This document shows, piece after piece, positions 9,069-18,268 of a stretch of DNA of 64,000 nucleotides. Source of the DNA: Nonomuraea sp. NBC_00507 (lineage in GTDB: Bacteria; Actinomycetota; Actinomycetes; Streptosporangiales; Streptosporangiaceae); NCBI RefSeq assembly GCF_036013525.1, contig NZ_CP107853.1:4216001-4280000 (forward strand). The letters are read 5' to 3'. The position numbers and the translations under genes were made by a program. The notes beneath the pieces are model-generated. The model worked only from the letters and a program-made list of their open reading frames with translations. It did no database searches and was not told the DNA's origin. Each line of letters starts with the position of its first letter. Positions within the stretch are counted from its first letter, which is position 1.

Positions 9069-9560
9069 ATGACCGACGTCGCACGTTACTGGGATGGCGT
9101 CCCGTCAGTGGACGATGAGCCTGCCAAGCGGGCCGGGCTCGGCACGCTCGTCCCATCGCGCAGAACGATGATGAAGTCCATCGTGGCGCTGGGCGGCGCC
9201 CTCGCCCTCAACGTCGTCAGCGCGCTCCCGCCGGGCCGGCCGAAGAGCGCGAGCGCGGCAGTGGGCACCGAGCATCTCAACTGCGCCGGCTACAACAACT
9301 ATTCCGGTTACAACAACAACACCAAAGCCTGCGTCGGCTTCACCTACAGCAGGAGTTACTGCGGCTCCGACGGCTGGTTCATCAGGTCGAGCGGCACCTG
9401 CTACAACAGCTACCCGATCTCCATCTGCGGTGAGGGCAGCTACAGCAACAGGAACGCGTGGCGCTGGACCCACAGCGGCACGCCGTACCGGTGCGCCGAC
9501 GGCAAGGTCGCGACCTGCGGTGGTACCAGCACCTACATCTGCTCCTGGTCGAATCCCTGA
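9069..9560 (+). CDS. Tat-exported eight-cysteine protein (candidate redox-system substrate)
   Basis: A 163-residue protein with a long N-region, a twin-arginine motif SRRTMMK, a hydrophobic stretch (IVALGGALALNVV) and an Ala-rich cleavage region (SASAA). The mature part of about 100 residues has exactly eight cysteines and many Asn, Tyr, Gly and Ser. Methylamine dehydrogenase light chains are also small, Cys-rich, twin-arginine-like exported proteins matured by MauD/MauE, and the neighbours here are MauD- and MauE-like. However, the sequence is only loosely similar to MauA and I see no heavy chain. The mature part contains Trp in DGWF, AWRW and CSWS, so a Trp-derived cofactor cannot be excluded. 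An unclassified secreted disulfide-rich protein is the safest call. Confidence 0.72.
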   Translation: MTDVARYWDGVPSVDDEPAKRAGLGTLVPSRRTMMKSIVALGGALALNVVSALPPGRPKSASAAVGTEHLNCAGYNNYSGYNNNTKACVGFTYSRSYCGSDGWFIRSSGTCYNSYPISICGEGSYSNRNAWRWTHSGTPYRCADGKVATCGGTSTYICSWSNP

Positions 9561-9718
9561 TGAAGCGCGCGCTCCAGGCGTCCCCGATCGCGCTCGGCCT
9601 GGCGGTTTGCGCGATCGCCCTGGCGGCGAGCCACCTCACGTGGAGCCTCTCGCTCGACGTGCTGGCGTGGACCCTGCTCGGGGTCACCGCCGGGTACTCG
9701 CTGTCCGGGTCGGTTTGA
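9560..9718 (+). CDS. Short membrane protein or N-terminal part of an interrupted membrane protein
   Basis: This 52-codon ORF overlaps the upstream stop (TGATG) and encodes two hydrophobic helices ending GYSLSGSV before TGA at 9716-9718. The same reading frame stays open after that TGA through to 10273, and the sequence directly after it (LLTSSVWRGKLGAFVIG) looks like coding membrane protein although no ATG, GTG or TTG is available before 9791. So this is either a genuine small protein or the amino end of one membrane protein split by a nonsense codon. Confidence 0.55.
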   Translation: MKRALQASPIALGLAVCAIALAASHLTWSLSLDVLAWTLLGVTAGYSLSGSV

Positions 9719-9790
9719 AGCCTCAACTCAGCGGATCTGCTGACCTCGTCGGTCTGGCGAGGCAAGCTGGGCGCGTTCGTCATCGGGCTG

Positions 9791-10273
9791 ATGCTCGGCG
9801 CGCTGGTCTCCGGTCTCGTCGTGGGGATCGTCGGCGGTCTGGCCGCCGTGCTGCCCCTGACGGTGCGCCTCTGGGTGCTCGTTCCGGTCGCTGCTGTGAT
9901 CCTGGCCTTCGAACTGGCCGGGAGGCCGCTCTCGTTGCCGCAGAACCGGCGGCTCGTGCCGCAGGAGGTCGTCAACCACGGTAGCTTCGACGGTCCTCTG
10001 CAGTTCGGCTTCGAGATGGGCACCGGTGTGCGGACCTTCACCCCGACCGCCCTGCCTCACCTGCTGGTCCTGGTCACCGTCCTCGTGGGCGGGATCGGTC
10101 AGGGGCTGCTGGTCGGGATCGGGTTCGGACTGGGGCGTGCGCTCATGCCGACTGCTCGCGCGCTGAGCGACGATCCCCGGCAATGGGACAACGCGATGTT
10201 GCGGTCGATCGTATGGGTGGGCCGCCTGTGCGCGGTCGGCTTCCTGTTGTCGCTGCTCATCGTGGTGATGTGA
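9791..10273 (+). CDS. Polytopic membrane protein in the Mau-like cluster (possibly 5'-truncated)
   Basis: From the ATG at 9791 the product is 160 residues with about four membrane helices (VSGLVVGIVGGLAAV, LWVLVPVAAVILAF, LLVLVTVLVGGIGQG and VGFLLSLLIVV) and a polar middle containing PQNRRLVPQE. I do not recognise the family. Coding-like sequence extends upstream in frame to the TGA at 9716, which suggests that the natural protein began further left and that the annotated start is a default. It ends 2 bp before the GTG of the MauE-like gene. A role as a membrane partner of the redox pair is inference from position. Confidence 0.55.
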   Translation: MLGALVSGLVVGIVGGLAAVLPLTVRLWVLVPVAAVILAFELAGRPLSLPQNRRLVPQEVVNHGSFDGPLQFGFEMGTGVRTFTPTALPHLLVLVTVLVGGIGQGLLVGIGFGLGRALMPTARALSDDPRQWDNAMLRSIVWVGRLCAVGFLLSLLIVVM

Positions 10274-10275
10274 CA

Positions 10276-10779
10276 GTGGCCGTGCTCAACGCTCTGTGTG
10301 CCGGGCTGGCGCTGGCGGGTGCGATGCTGCTGCTCTACGCCTCGCTGCGCCGCCTGGCCGGCGGCGGGAGCCTGACTCGTACGGTCTCCGCGCACGGCAT
10401 CCTGCCGCCCGCGTCGGCCAGGCTCGCCGAGCCCATCGAGCTGGTCGTGGGCCTGTCCATGTCCGTTTCGTGGCTTGCGGGATGGCTGCTGCCCTTCCTG
10501 GCCGGGGCGGTCTGGTACGCGTTCCTGGCCGGATATCTGGCGCTGGTGCTCCGCAAGAAGGGCAGGGTGCCGTGCGGCTGCCTGGATGAGGAGAGCCCGG
10601 TGACGCCGGCGAAGATCGGGCGGGCCGCCGTGATCGCGGTGGCGTGCGTCGCCGTGGCCGGGAGCGCCCCGCCTCCCGGCCTAGGGCTGCGGCTGGTTCA
10701 CCTGCCGGTGGCACTCTTCGTCGCGGCGCTCCTGGTCCTGCTCGATCGAGTGCTGGCTCTTCGCGAAGTACATCCATAA
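10276..10779 (+). CDS. MauE/DoxX-like redox membrane protein
   Basis: A 167-residue integral membrane protein with four or five helices and a CGC motif (RVPCGCLDE) on a loop after the third helix. This is the layout of the MauE/DoxX family, in which the cysteine pair passes electrons between a quinone or cytoplasmic donor and periplasmic thioredoxins such as MauD. The GTG at 10276 is 2 bp after the preceding stop and gives an N-terminus beginning in the first helix. It is the last gene of the operon; a strong hairpin follows within 6 bp. Together with the CYLC thioredoxin it forms a complete disulfide-handling pair. Confidence 0.78.
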   Translation: MAVLNALCAGLALAGAMLLLYASLRRLAGGGSLTRTVSAHGILPPASARLAEPIELVVGLSMSVSWLAGWLLPFLAGAVWYAFLAGYLALVLRKKGRVPCGCLDEESPVTPAKIGRAAVIAVACVAVAGSAPPPGLGLRLVHLPVALFVAALLVLLDRVLALREVHP

Positions 10780-10784
10780 AGGTC

Positions 10785-10817
10785 CACCGCGTAGCGGCGG
10801 CCCGCCGCTACGCGGTG
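10785..10817. terminator. Strong bidirectional terminator hairpin
   Basis: CACCGCGTAGCGGCGG at 10785-10800 is exactly complementary to 10802-10817, giving up to 16 bp of stem with a very tight loop. It lies between the convergent MauE-like gene and the leftward ArsR gene and overlaps the ArsR stop codon. Confidence 0.8.
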
Positions 10818-11179
10818 CGGCCCGGCTCGGCGACAGCATGCTGATCGCTTTCAAGGGCGGGCCGGTCGAGGTGGTCGGCGTGGAAGAGGCCCTCGGTCAG
10901 GAGACGGCGTACGTGCTCGTCCGCCGCGCGGTAATACACGAACGTCCCCTCGCGCCGCCCCTTGACCAGCCCGGCCAGGCGCAGCTTGGCCAGGTGCTGG
11001 CTGACGGCGGTGGGGGCGGCGTCGGCGAGCTCGGCCAGGCAGGCGACGGACGACTCGCCCTGCAGCAGCGCCCACAGGATCTTGATGCGGGTCGGGTCGG
11101 AGAGCAGACGGAACGACTCCGCCGCCAGGTGCACCTGTTCCTCGTTCGGCATGTCGAAGTCGGGCAGTGACGTGTGCAT
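10808..11179 (-). CDS. ArsR/SmtB-family metal-sensing repressor
   Basis: A 123-residue winged-helix repressor. After an N-terminal segment it shows the ArsR helix-turn-helix (AAPTAVSQHLAKLRLAGLV) and wing (REGTFVYYRAADEHV). The C-terminal helix reads DEH, ten residues, then HADH, which exactly fits the alpha-5 metal site D-x-H-x10-H-x2-H of CzrA/SmtB/NmtR-type sensors for zinc, cobalt or nickel. It is divergent from a P1B-type ATPase, the typical partner. TATGCT (minus strand, 11186-11191) lies 6 nt before the ATG, so the transcript is probably leaderless. Metal release should derepress both genes. Confidence 0.88.
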   Translation of the reverse strand: MHTSLPDFDMPNEEQVHLAAESFRLLSDPTRIKILWALLQGESSVACLAELADAAPTAVSQHLAKLRLAGLVKGRREGTFVYYRAADEHVRRLLTEGLFHADHLDRPALESDQHAVAEPGRTA

Positions 11180-11205
11180 GCCGCCAGCATAGCCGTCGAC
11201 CCCCT

Positions 11206-11239
11206 TATTTGCGTATCTGCGTGAATGCGCATGTACGAT
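11206..11239. promoter_or_regulatory. Divergent arsR/ATPase control region with TGCG repeats
   Basis: TTTGCGTAT, CTGCGTGA and ATGCGCAT follow each other at 11208-11232 and form overlapping direct and inverted TGCG units. The rightward -10 box is TACGAT (11234-11239); the leftward one is at 11186-11191. The repeats therefore sit over the -35 regions of both promoters, where an ArsR dimer would block them. Confidence 0.5.
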
Positions 11240-11245
11240 GCCACG

Positions 11246-13253
<2,008 letters not shown>

Positions 13254-13261
<8 letters not shown>

Positions 13262-13922
13262 TCGAGACGAGGTGGCCGTAGGCGATGGTGTTGTTCCGAT
13301 AGTGGCCGCTCGTGCGGTCGAAGTCGCCGCCGCAGGTGATCAGCCGGATGGCCGGGTACGCCACGTCGCCGTAGACGCGCTGAGTGGGGAAGGCATCCTT
13401 GCGGACCGACTCCAGCGCGTCGACCCGGAACGTGGCGACCCTGCCGTCGGCACGCGTCACCCGTACGCGATCGCCCGGGCGCAGCTCGCCGAGCCGGTAG
13501 AAGACGGCCGGGCCGTCGGCGGTGTCCACGTGGCCGACGATCACGGTGGCGCCGGCGGTTCCTGGGGCCGCGCCCCGCTCGTACCAGCCCGTCTGCTCGG
13601 CCTTCGACAGGGGCGGGACCTCCAGCGTGCCGTCGGAGCCGAGACCCAGGTTCATGACCTTCGCCCGTACGCCGATCCCAGGAATCTCCACGTGCAACGG
13701 GGGCGAGGCCGGGACCCGCGGAGTCGCGGCCGCCGGAACGGTGGCGGCGGTGGCGGGCGCGGGAGCCGGGACGGCGGGCGCCGCGGACCGGGGCCACGAC
13801 GACATCGCGATCAGAGCGGCGGCGCCGAGCCCGGCGGCGAGGGCGGGCAGCACGACGCCACGGCGGGCACGAGGTTTGGACAAAGGGCACCTAGCCCGGA
13901 TCAAAAGGGAGACAAGCGGCAT
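13254..13922 (-). CDS. Class F sortase
   Basis: Membrane-anchored transpeptidase-like enzyme of the actinobacterial class F sortases. The 222-residue protein has an N-terminal signal anchor (about residues 22-42), an Ala/Pro-rich linker and the sortase domain. Catalytic residues are visible: His in VIVGHVDT, Cys in RLITCGGDFD and Arg in FDRTSGHYRNN. The substrate is not obvious: no LPxTG protein is encoded nearby, and class F enzymes often lack a linked substrate. The start at 13922 is the furthest upstream ATG; a shorter form beginning nearer the anchor is possible. It is convergent with the metal ATPase. Confidence 0.9.
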
Positions 13923-13965
13923 TCGTGAGAGGCAACTGTATACGAGCCGATAGGGCCTCTCGAGG

Positions 13966-13996
13966 TGTCAAAGCAGGGCAAATGCTGTGGTAGATT
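13966..13996 (+). promoter_or_regulatory. Putative promoter of the glycosyltransferase gene
   Basis: TGTCAA (13966-13971) and TAGATT (13991-13996) with a 19-bp spacer look like a housekeeping-type promoter. An inverted pair GCAAATGC (13978-13985) and GCATTTGC (14018-14025) brackets the -10 box and predicted start. Confidence 0.4.
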
Positions 13997-14078
13997 GCCT
14001 TTTGCTCGCTGACCTGGGCATTTGCTCCATCAGGCGATAGTTCCGTCTCATCACCCCACTTCGCCTGAAAGCGCCCAC

Positions 14079-15212
14079 GTGACCCCTCAGCGGGCCGTCG
14101 CGCGACCGCGACCGACGTCGCACCGTGACGATGGCAAGACAAGTCTGCCCTGGACGCCGATCGACCGGATGCGTGTAACGGCGCTGATCCCCGCCCACAA
14201 CGAGGCCGAGCAGATCGCCGAGAGCATCGACTCGCTGCGCTTGCAGACCCGGTCGCCGGATCGCGTCATCGTGATCGCCGACAACTGCCTCGACGCCACC
14301 GCCCACATCGCCCGCGCTTGTGGCGCCGAGGTGTACGAGACCGTGGGCAATGCGCACAAGAAGGCCGGCGCGCTCAACCAGGTGCTCGACCGGCTGCTGC
14401 ACTTCCTCGGTCCCGACGACGCGATCCTCGTCATGGACGCCGACTCGGCGCTGGACCGGGGCTTCGTCCAGGCCGGGCTCGAATACCTGAGCGGCGGCCG
14501 CTACGCCGCCGTCGGCGGCACCTTCACCGGCAAGGACGGCGGCGGGTTCGTCGGCATGCTCCAGCGCAACGAGTACGTCCGCTACGCACGCGACGTCCGC
14601 CGGCTCCAGGGCAAGGCGCTCGTGCTGACCGGGACCGCCACCCTCTTCCGCGCGCTCACGTTGCAACAGGTCGTCGCCGCGCGGCGAGCCGGTCGCCTGC
14701 CCGGCGCGGGCCACGTGTACGACGTGCGCGTCCTCACCGAGGACAACGAGCTGACGCTGGCCATCCTTCACCTGCGCCTGCGCATCCTGGCGCCCAGCGA
14801 ATGCACGCTGACCACCGAGGTCATGCCCACCTGGCGCGAGCTCTTCCGCCAGCGGTTGCGCTGGAAGCGCGGCGCGCTGGAGAACCTGACCGACTACGGA
14901 TGGACGAAGGTGACCCGGCCCTACTGGGGACGGCAGGTGCTCTCGCTCATCGGCGTCGTGGTCGTCTTCCTCTACCTGGGGACCGTCGCGTGGTCCATCG
15001 CGGTGACGGGTGGCCTGCTGATCCAGCCCGTGTGGGCCGCCATCACCGTGGTCTTCATGGTCGAACGCGTCGTGACCGTACGCGCCCGCGGTCCCCGGCA
15101 GATGCTCCTGGCCGGGTTGCTGTTCGTGGAGATGGTCTTCGACGTGTTCCTGCAGATCGTCCAGGCGAAGGCCTTTTGGGAGGCGGCCTGGCACAGAGAA
15201 AGGAAATGGTGA
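14079..15212 (+). CDS. Membrane glycosyltransferase family 2
   Basis: Processive-type GT2 enzyme. The GT-A core starts MRVTALIPAHNEAEQ (from ATG 14169) and shows the UDP-sugar DxD-like VMDADSALD, the acceptor motif TEDNELT and QRLRW (RQRLRWKRG), followed by three or more C-terminal membrane helices. This domain order is that of synthases making an extracellular polysaccharide such as poly-GlcNAc or hyaluronan-like chains; the sugar cannot be inferred. GTG 14079 is used, but the conserved part begins at ATG 14169, so the first 30 residues (Arg/Pro-rich) may not be translated. A 53-residue membrane protein starts 2 bp after its stop and is probably part of the same transcript. Confidence 0.85.
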   Translation: MTPQRAVARPRPTSHRDDGKTSLPWTPIDRMRVTALIPAHNEAEQIAESIDSLRLQTRSPDRVIVIADNCLDATAHIARACGAEVYETVGNAHKKAGALNQVLDRLLHFLGPDDAILVMDADSALDRGFVQAGLEYLSGGRYAAVGGTFTGKDGGGFVGMLQRNEYVRYARDVRRLQGKALVLTGTATLFRALTLQQVVAARRAGRLPGAGHVYDVRVLTEDNELTLAILHLRLRILAPSECTLTTEVMPTWRELFRQRLRWKRGALENLTDYGWTKVTRPYWGRQVLSLIGVVVVFLYLGTVAWSIAVTGGLLIQPVWAAITVVFMVERVVTVRARGPRQMLLAGLLFVEMVFDVFLQIVQAKAFWEAAWHRERKW

Positions 15213-15214
15213 GC

Positions 15215-15376
15215 ATGTACAACAATGTGCCGATCGGGGGTGTGGCGGCCGGTTTCGGGGGTCTCGTGTCCGCTCCATTCGCCGGATTCAATGCGATCTG
15301 GATCGGGCTGGCGATCTTCACGGTCGTCTCCGCGGGTCTCGCCGTCAAGCGGATCATCCCCAAGCGCGAGTCCTGA
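15215..15376 (+). CDS. Small single-helix membrane protein downstream of GT2
   Basis: A 53-residue product (MYNNVPIGG start) with a glycine-rich N-terminus, one membrane helix (IWIGLAIFTVVSAGLAV) and a basic tail KRIIPKRES. The helix-plus-basic-tail shape recalls the tail of cell-wall-sorted proteins but no LPxTG/LAxTG motif is present. AAAGGA lies 10 nt before the ATG; upstream in-frame ATG 15206 or GTG 15209 would overlap the GT2 stop. It may assist or localise the glycosyltransferase. Function unknown. Confidence 0.65.
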   Translation: MYNNVPIGGVAAGFGGLVSAPFAGFNAIWIGLAIFTVVSAGLAVKRIIPKRES

Positions 15377-15377
15377 A

Positions 15378-15432
15378 CCGTTCCTAGGGACTGAGCATGA
15401 GTTGCTCATGCTCAGCCGCATGCCCCGAACGG
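15378..15432. terminator. Extended hairpin at the 3' end of the TnpB-like gene and GT operon
   Basis: CTGAGCATGAG (15391-15401) pairs perfectly with CTCATGCTCAG (15405-15415) over a three-base loop, enclosed by CCGTTC (15378-15383) and GAACGG (15427-15432). It begins just after the small membrane gene and covers the last codons of the leftward TnpB-like gene. It may terminate transcription on either side; in TnpB systems this is also where the guide RNA scaffold would lie. Confidence 0.6.
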
Positions 15433-17000
15433 TGTTGGGCACACTGGTCGCCCGCGTTCTCGCCACATCCGGGCGGCACGCATCCGGTGCGTGGTCCGGG
15501 AATGCGGGGACGGGGTCCCTCACCCCCAGAAACATCCGGTCCGGCCTGGACGGTCCGATGCCCCGCACGATCCCTCCGGTCGTGCGGGGGCGGTGCCGTC
15601 CGTCGCCGGATCGCATGCCCCTGGGCGCGTCTGCCGATCGCCACGGCAGCCGCGTCGTGGCGAGTCGTCGTCTGATTCTTCTTGTTCGTTCTTGTCAGTG
15701 GGGCCTGCCAGTGCTGGGCACCCCACTTGCTGGTGTACGCCGGATCCACCGCGATGATCGCGATGCCCGCGGCGGCGGCCATCGAGACCAGCCGGGCGCG
15801 CAGCCGACCGGTGGGCATGCCGGAGATGAGCTGCCGGAACCATTTGTGGCGGCCATGCTTCTCCCGGGTCTTCTCTGCCGCGAAATCCAGATTCTCGATC
15901 GCGATCGCGGTCACCCCGCACGCCTTCGCCCAGGCCAGCAGTTGTGTCAGTGCGTGCCGCGCTTGGGCGTCGCGGTGCTCGGCGGTGCCCGACAGGGCAA
16001 AGGGGAAGCGGCGCGGCCGGCCGATCGGGTTGCCATGCACATCCAGATGCCAGGCAGCCAGGTGGTCGGCGTTGGTGTCCATCCCGATCACCCCGTGGGC
16101 CAGCGCCGCCGGCAAGGGGATGGCGGGGGTGGGCGGAAGCTGCCAGGACGCGGTCAGGTACCAGCGGCCCCGGTCGGCGTCCAGGTGGATGCGGTAGGCC
16201 ACCGCCCGATTCGCCTGCACCCGGTCGGCCCACTCGACGCGCCGGTGGGCGAACCGTACCCGGGCCGACAGCACATACCGGCCGTGCGAGGCGTTGGCCA
16301 GATGGGCCAGCGGGGCGGGCAGCTTGAGCGACACCTCACCGTCAGGGGTGACGCGGATGGTCTCGTTGCCGTACCGCTTGCCGGACTCCCCGTCGGCTCG
16401 CAGGAACCAGCGCGCGGCCTCCCACCGTTCACGCCATCCGGCCTCGTCGAGCTGCGCGGCCTCCAGATGGTGCCGGTTGCCGGCCAGCCGTTTGCCGCCC
16501 CGCACGATGTGCACCCGCCCGGCCTGCCAGTCGGCCCGCACGGCGGCCAGCCGGTCTTGAAGCACCCGCAAGCGGCGGGACTTGGCGAACCACTCCGTGC
16601 GCGAGCGGTACCCTGCCGGGGCGTCCTTGGTGGCCTTCTGCCCCACCGGCACTGACAGCCGGCGCATGATCGTCGCGATCCCGGCCTCGAGGCTCTGAAT
16701 GTGCGCGAGCTGGCAGCGGCGGGCCAGCGCCCACTGATCATGCGACGTCCCGGCCCACTGTGCCGACGAGGCCGCGGTCAGTTCCCGCTTCCGTTCCGCC
16801 CACCGGTCCGCGTCGTGCGCCAGCCCATCCCGGCAGCGCACCGCGAGGTCCTTCGATGCCAGAGCACCGAGATGCGCCCCCACCAGCCGGAGCACCGTCT
16901 CGTCCTGGGCGGTCAGCCCCCTAAGCCGGTCACGGACCGCCACACCGCAGGGAGCGGCCGCGACGAACGGCGCTTCGATCGGCCGCAACTGCTCAGCCAT
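15384..17000 (-). CDS. TnpB-like RuvC nuclease of the IS200/IS605 group, no zinc finger
   Basis: A 538-residue protein related to TnpB (OrfB of IS605-type elements), the RNA-guided DNA nuclease ancestral to Cas12. The RuvC triad is visible: Asp in VIGMDTNADHLAAW, Glu in AIENLDFAAEKTR and Asp in TTRHDAAAVAIG. The four-cysteine zinc finger that normally stands between the second and third motifs is missing; that segment reads VDPAYTSKWGAQHW and continues with no Cys. No TnpA is nearby. ATG 17000 is chosen as the start of the conserved part; the frame is open to 17174 but that stretch looks non-coding. The 3' end carries a strong hairpin. It is probably a host-resident or immobile TnpB relative, a group often annotated as TnpB-related in Streptomyces. 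Confidence 0.8.
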   Translation of the reverse strand: MAEQLRPIEAPFVAAAPCGVAVRDRLRGLTAQDETVLRLVGAHLGALASKDLAVRCRDGLAHDADRWAERKRELTAASSAQWAGTSHDQWALARRCQLAHIQSLEAGIATIMRRLSVPVGQKATKDAPAGYRSRTEWFAKSRRLRVLQDRLAAVRADWQAGRVHIVRGGKRLAGNRHHLEAAQLDEAGWRERWEAARWFLRADGESGKRYGNETIRVTPDGEVSLKLPAPLAHLANASHGRYVLSARVRFAHRRVEWADRVQANRAVAYRIHLDADRGRWYLTASWQLPPTPAIPLPAALAHGVIGMDTNADHLAAWHLDVHGNPIGRPRRFPFALSGTAEHRDAQARHALTQLLAWAKACGVTAIAIENLDFAAEKTREKHGRHKWFRQLISGMPTGRLRARLVSMAAAAGIAIIAVDPAYTSKWGAQHWQAPLTRTNKKNQTTTRHDAAAVAIGRRAQGHAIRRRTAPPPHDRRDRAGHRTVQAGPDVSGGEGPRPRIPGPRTGCVPPGCGENAGDQCAQHRSGHAAEHEQLMLSP

Positions 17001-17393
17001 GCGCCGCGGCCCCCAGCACGATGCGGGCTCAACCGTTGACCGAGCGGCAGAATATGGCACCGATGGGTAGAACATGTGAGCGAAACGCAAGCCCTTGCGC
17101 CCCATGTGGCCGTGGCCGTCACGCTCGCCGGCGCACCCCGCGGTCTCGACCAACCCATGAGGTTCACGGCCCACACTCCGGCATCAGCCCTCGTGATTCC
17201 GTGCACACTTACGCACACTCAAAGAACAACTGTTGCCGACCCCTGGACCGCCTCTCTCGTCGAGGGGCGCTCACTCACATCGGGTTGAGCGGCGTTCGGG
17301 CGGGCTGATATCGCTTTGCTCGAACAAGTTGACTCACGATCTTAGATGCACAAGATTGTTCGCGTCCCTTTGGACCGTCCCAAGGAAACGCGA
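17001..17393. other. Intergenic region, no gene seen
   Basis: About 390 bp between the leftward TnpB-like gene and the rightward secreted protein. I see no convincing ORF or RNA gene. It has short CACACT repeats near 17200-17220 and a TTGACT motif at about 17327. GC content is lower than in the genes. Confidence 0.5.
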
Positions 17394-18233
17394 ATGAAGC
17401 GAACAATCGTCGGTGCCGCCGTGGTAGCGGGCCTGGCCTTAGCGGCCGCCCCCGCGCAGGCGGCGCCCAAGATCGACCCGGTGAAGGCGCTCAAGGCCGA
17501 GCTGGCGCCGGGCAAGGCCGTCAATGTGCTGGCCACGGCGAAGGTGACGTACTCGCCAGGCCAGGTCGCCACGTCCGAGCTCGATGGCACGATCGGGTTC
17601 GGCACGCGTGGCGTGCTCGCCTCCGATGTGGCCCACACCCTGCGCTACAGCGCGGATCTGCTGCGCAGGATGATGAAGGCGAAGCCGGAGGAGACCGAGG
17701 CGCTGCAGCAGTCGTCCACCAGGATGATCTCGTCTGGGGACGTGAGCTATGTCTCCGGGCCGGTGGTGGAGACGGCGTTGCGGCGGGCCGACGCGAGCTG
17801 GGTGGGCTATGGAGCAGTGGCGGGGCCTGCCAGCAATCTGTTGATCGAGCTGTTGGAGCCGGCCACGCTCAAGACGCTGCTGGCCGAGCGCACCTCCGCG
17901 CGTGACGGCGTGGTGAAGGGGGCGATCACGACCAAGAAGCTCGCCTCGGTGTCCGACGCCTTTGCCGGGCGGTTCGGGACGCCCTCGAAGAAGGACCGGG
18001 TCGGCAAGATCTCCTACACGATCTGGGTCGGTGGCAACGGCCTGGTCCAGCGGGTGTCCGCCAAGGGTGTGCTGCCTGTGGGCGACAAGGGCTCGGTGCA
18101 GGTCGAGTCGGAGACCAGGTTCATGGACTGGGGGCGTCAGGTCACCGTTCTGCTTCCTCTGCGGGGGGACGTGATCGACCAGAGTGAAGTCAAGGATGAG
18201 GTTCCCGCCGGTGTTCCGGGGGTCTGGAATTAG
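17394..18233 (+). CDS. Secreted LppX/LprG-like protein without lipobox
   Basis: A 279-residue exported protein. It begins MKRTIVGAAVVAGLALA with cleavage after APAQA; there is no lipobox Cys. The mature part has the alternating strand pattern and helices of the LppX/LprG or LolA-like fold (KIDPVKALKAEL..., GKISYTIWVG, VQVESETRFMDWG) that binds lipids in mycobacterial relatives; that assignment is from overall shape, not from a diagnostic motif. AAGGAA precedes the ATG at 17394, which is better than the in-frame ATG 17346. A hydrolase gene follows after 35 bp and may be co-transcribed. Confidence 0.6.
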   Translation: MKRTIVGAAVVAGLALAAAPAQAAPKIDPVKALKAELAPGKAVNVLATAKVTYSPGQVATSELDGTIGFGTRGVLASDVAHTLRYSADLLRRMMKAKPEETEALQQSSTRMISSGDVSYVSGPVVETALRRADASWVGYGAVAGPASNLLIELLEPATLKTLLAERTSARDGVVKGAITTKKLASVSDAFAGRFGTPSKKDRVGKISYTIWVGGNGLVQRVSAKGVLPVGDKGSVQVESETRFMDWGRQVTVLLPLRGDVIDQSEVKDEVPAGVPGVWN

Positions 18234-18268
18234 ATAGCTCCCGGTCATGGTGGGCAGGTGCGTACGCC

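Noticed and set aside
9069..9560. Direct annotation of the Cys-rich protein as methylamine dehydrogenase light chain.
   Set aside because: Neighbours are MauD/MauE-like, but the mature sequence lacks the MauA cysteine pattern and no heavy chain or MauG is seen.
15384..17174. A complete IS200/IS605 insertion sequence.
   Set aside because: No TnpA, no defined left and right ends, and no target-site pattern could be identified; only the TnpB-like gene and a hairpin are supported.
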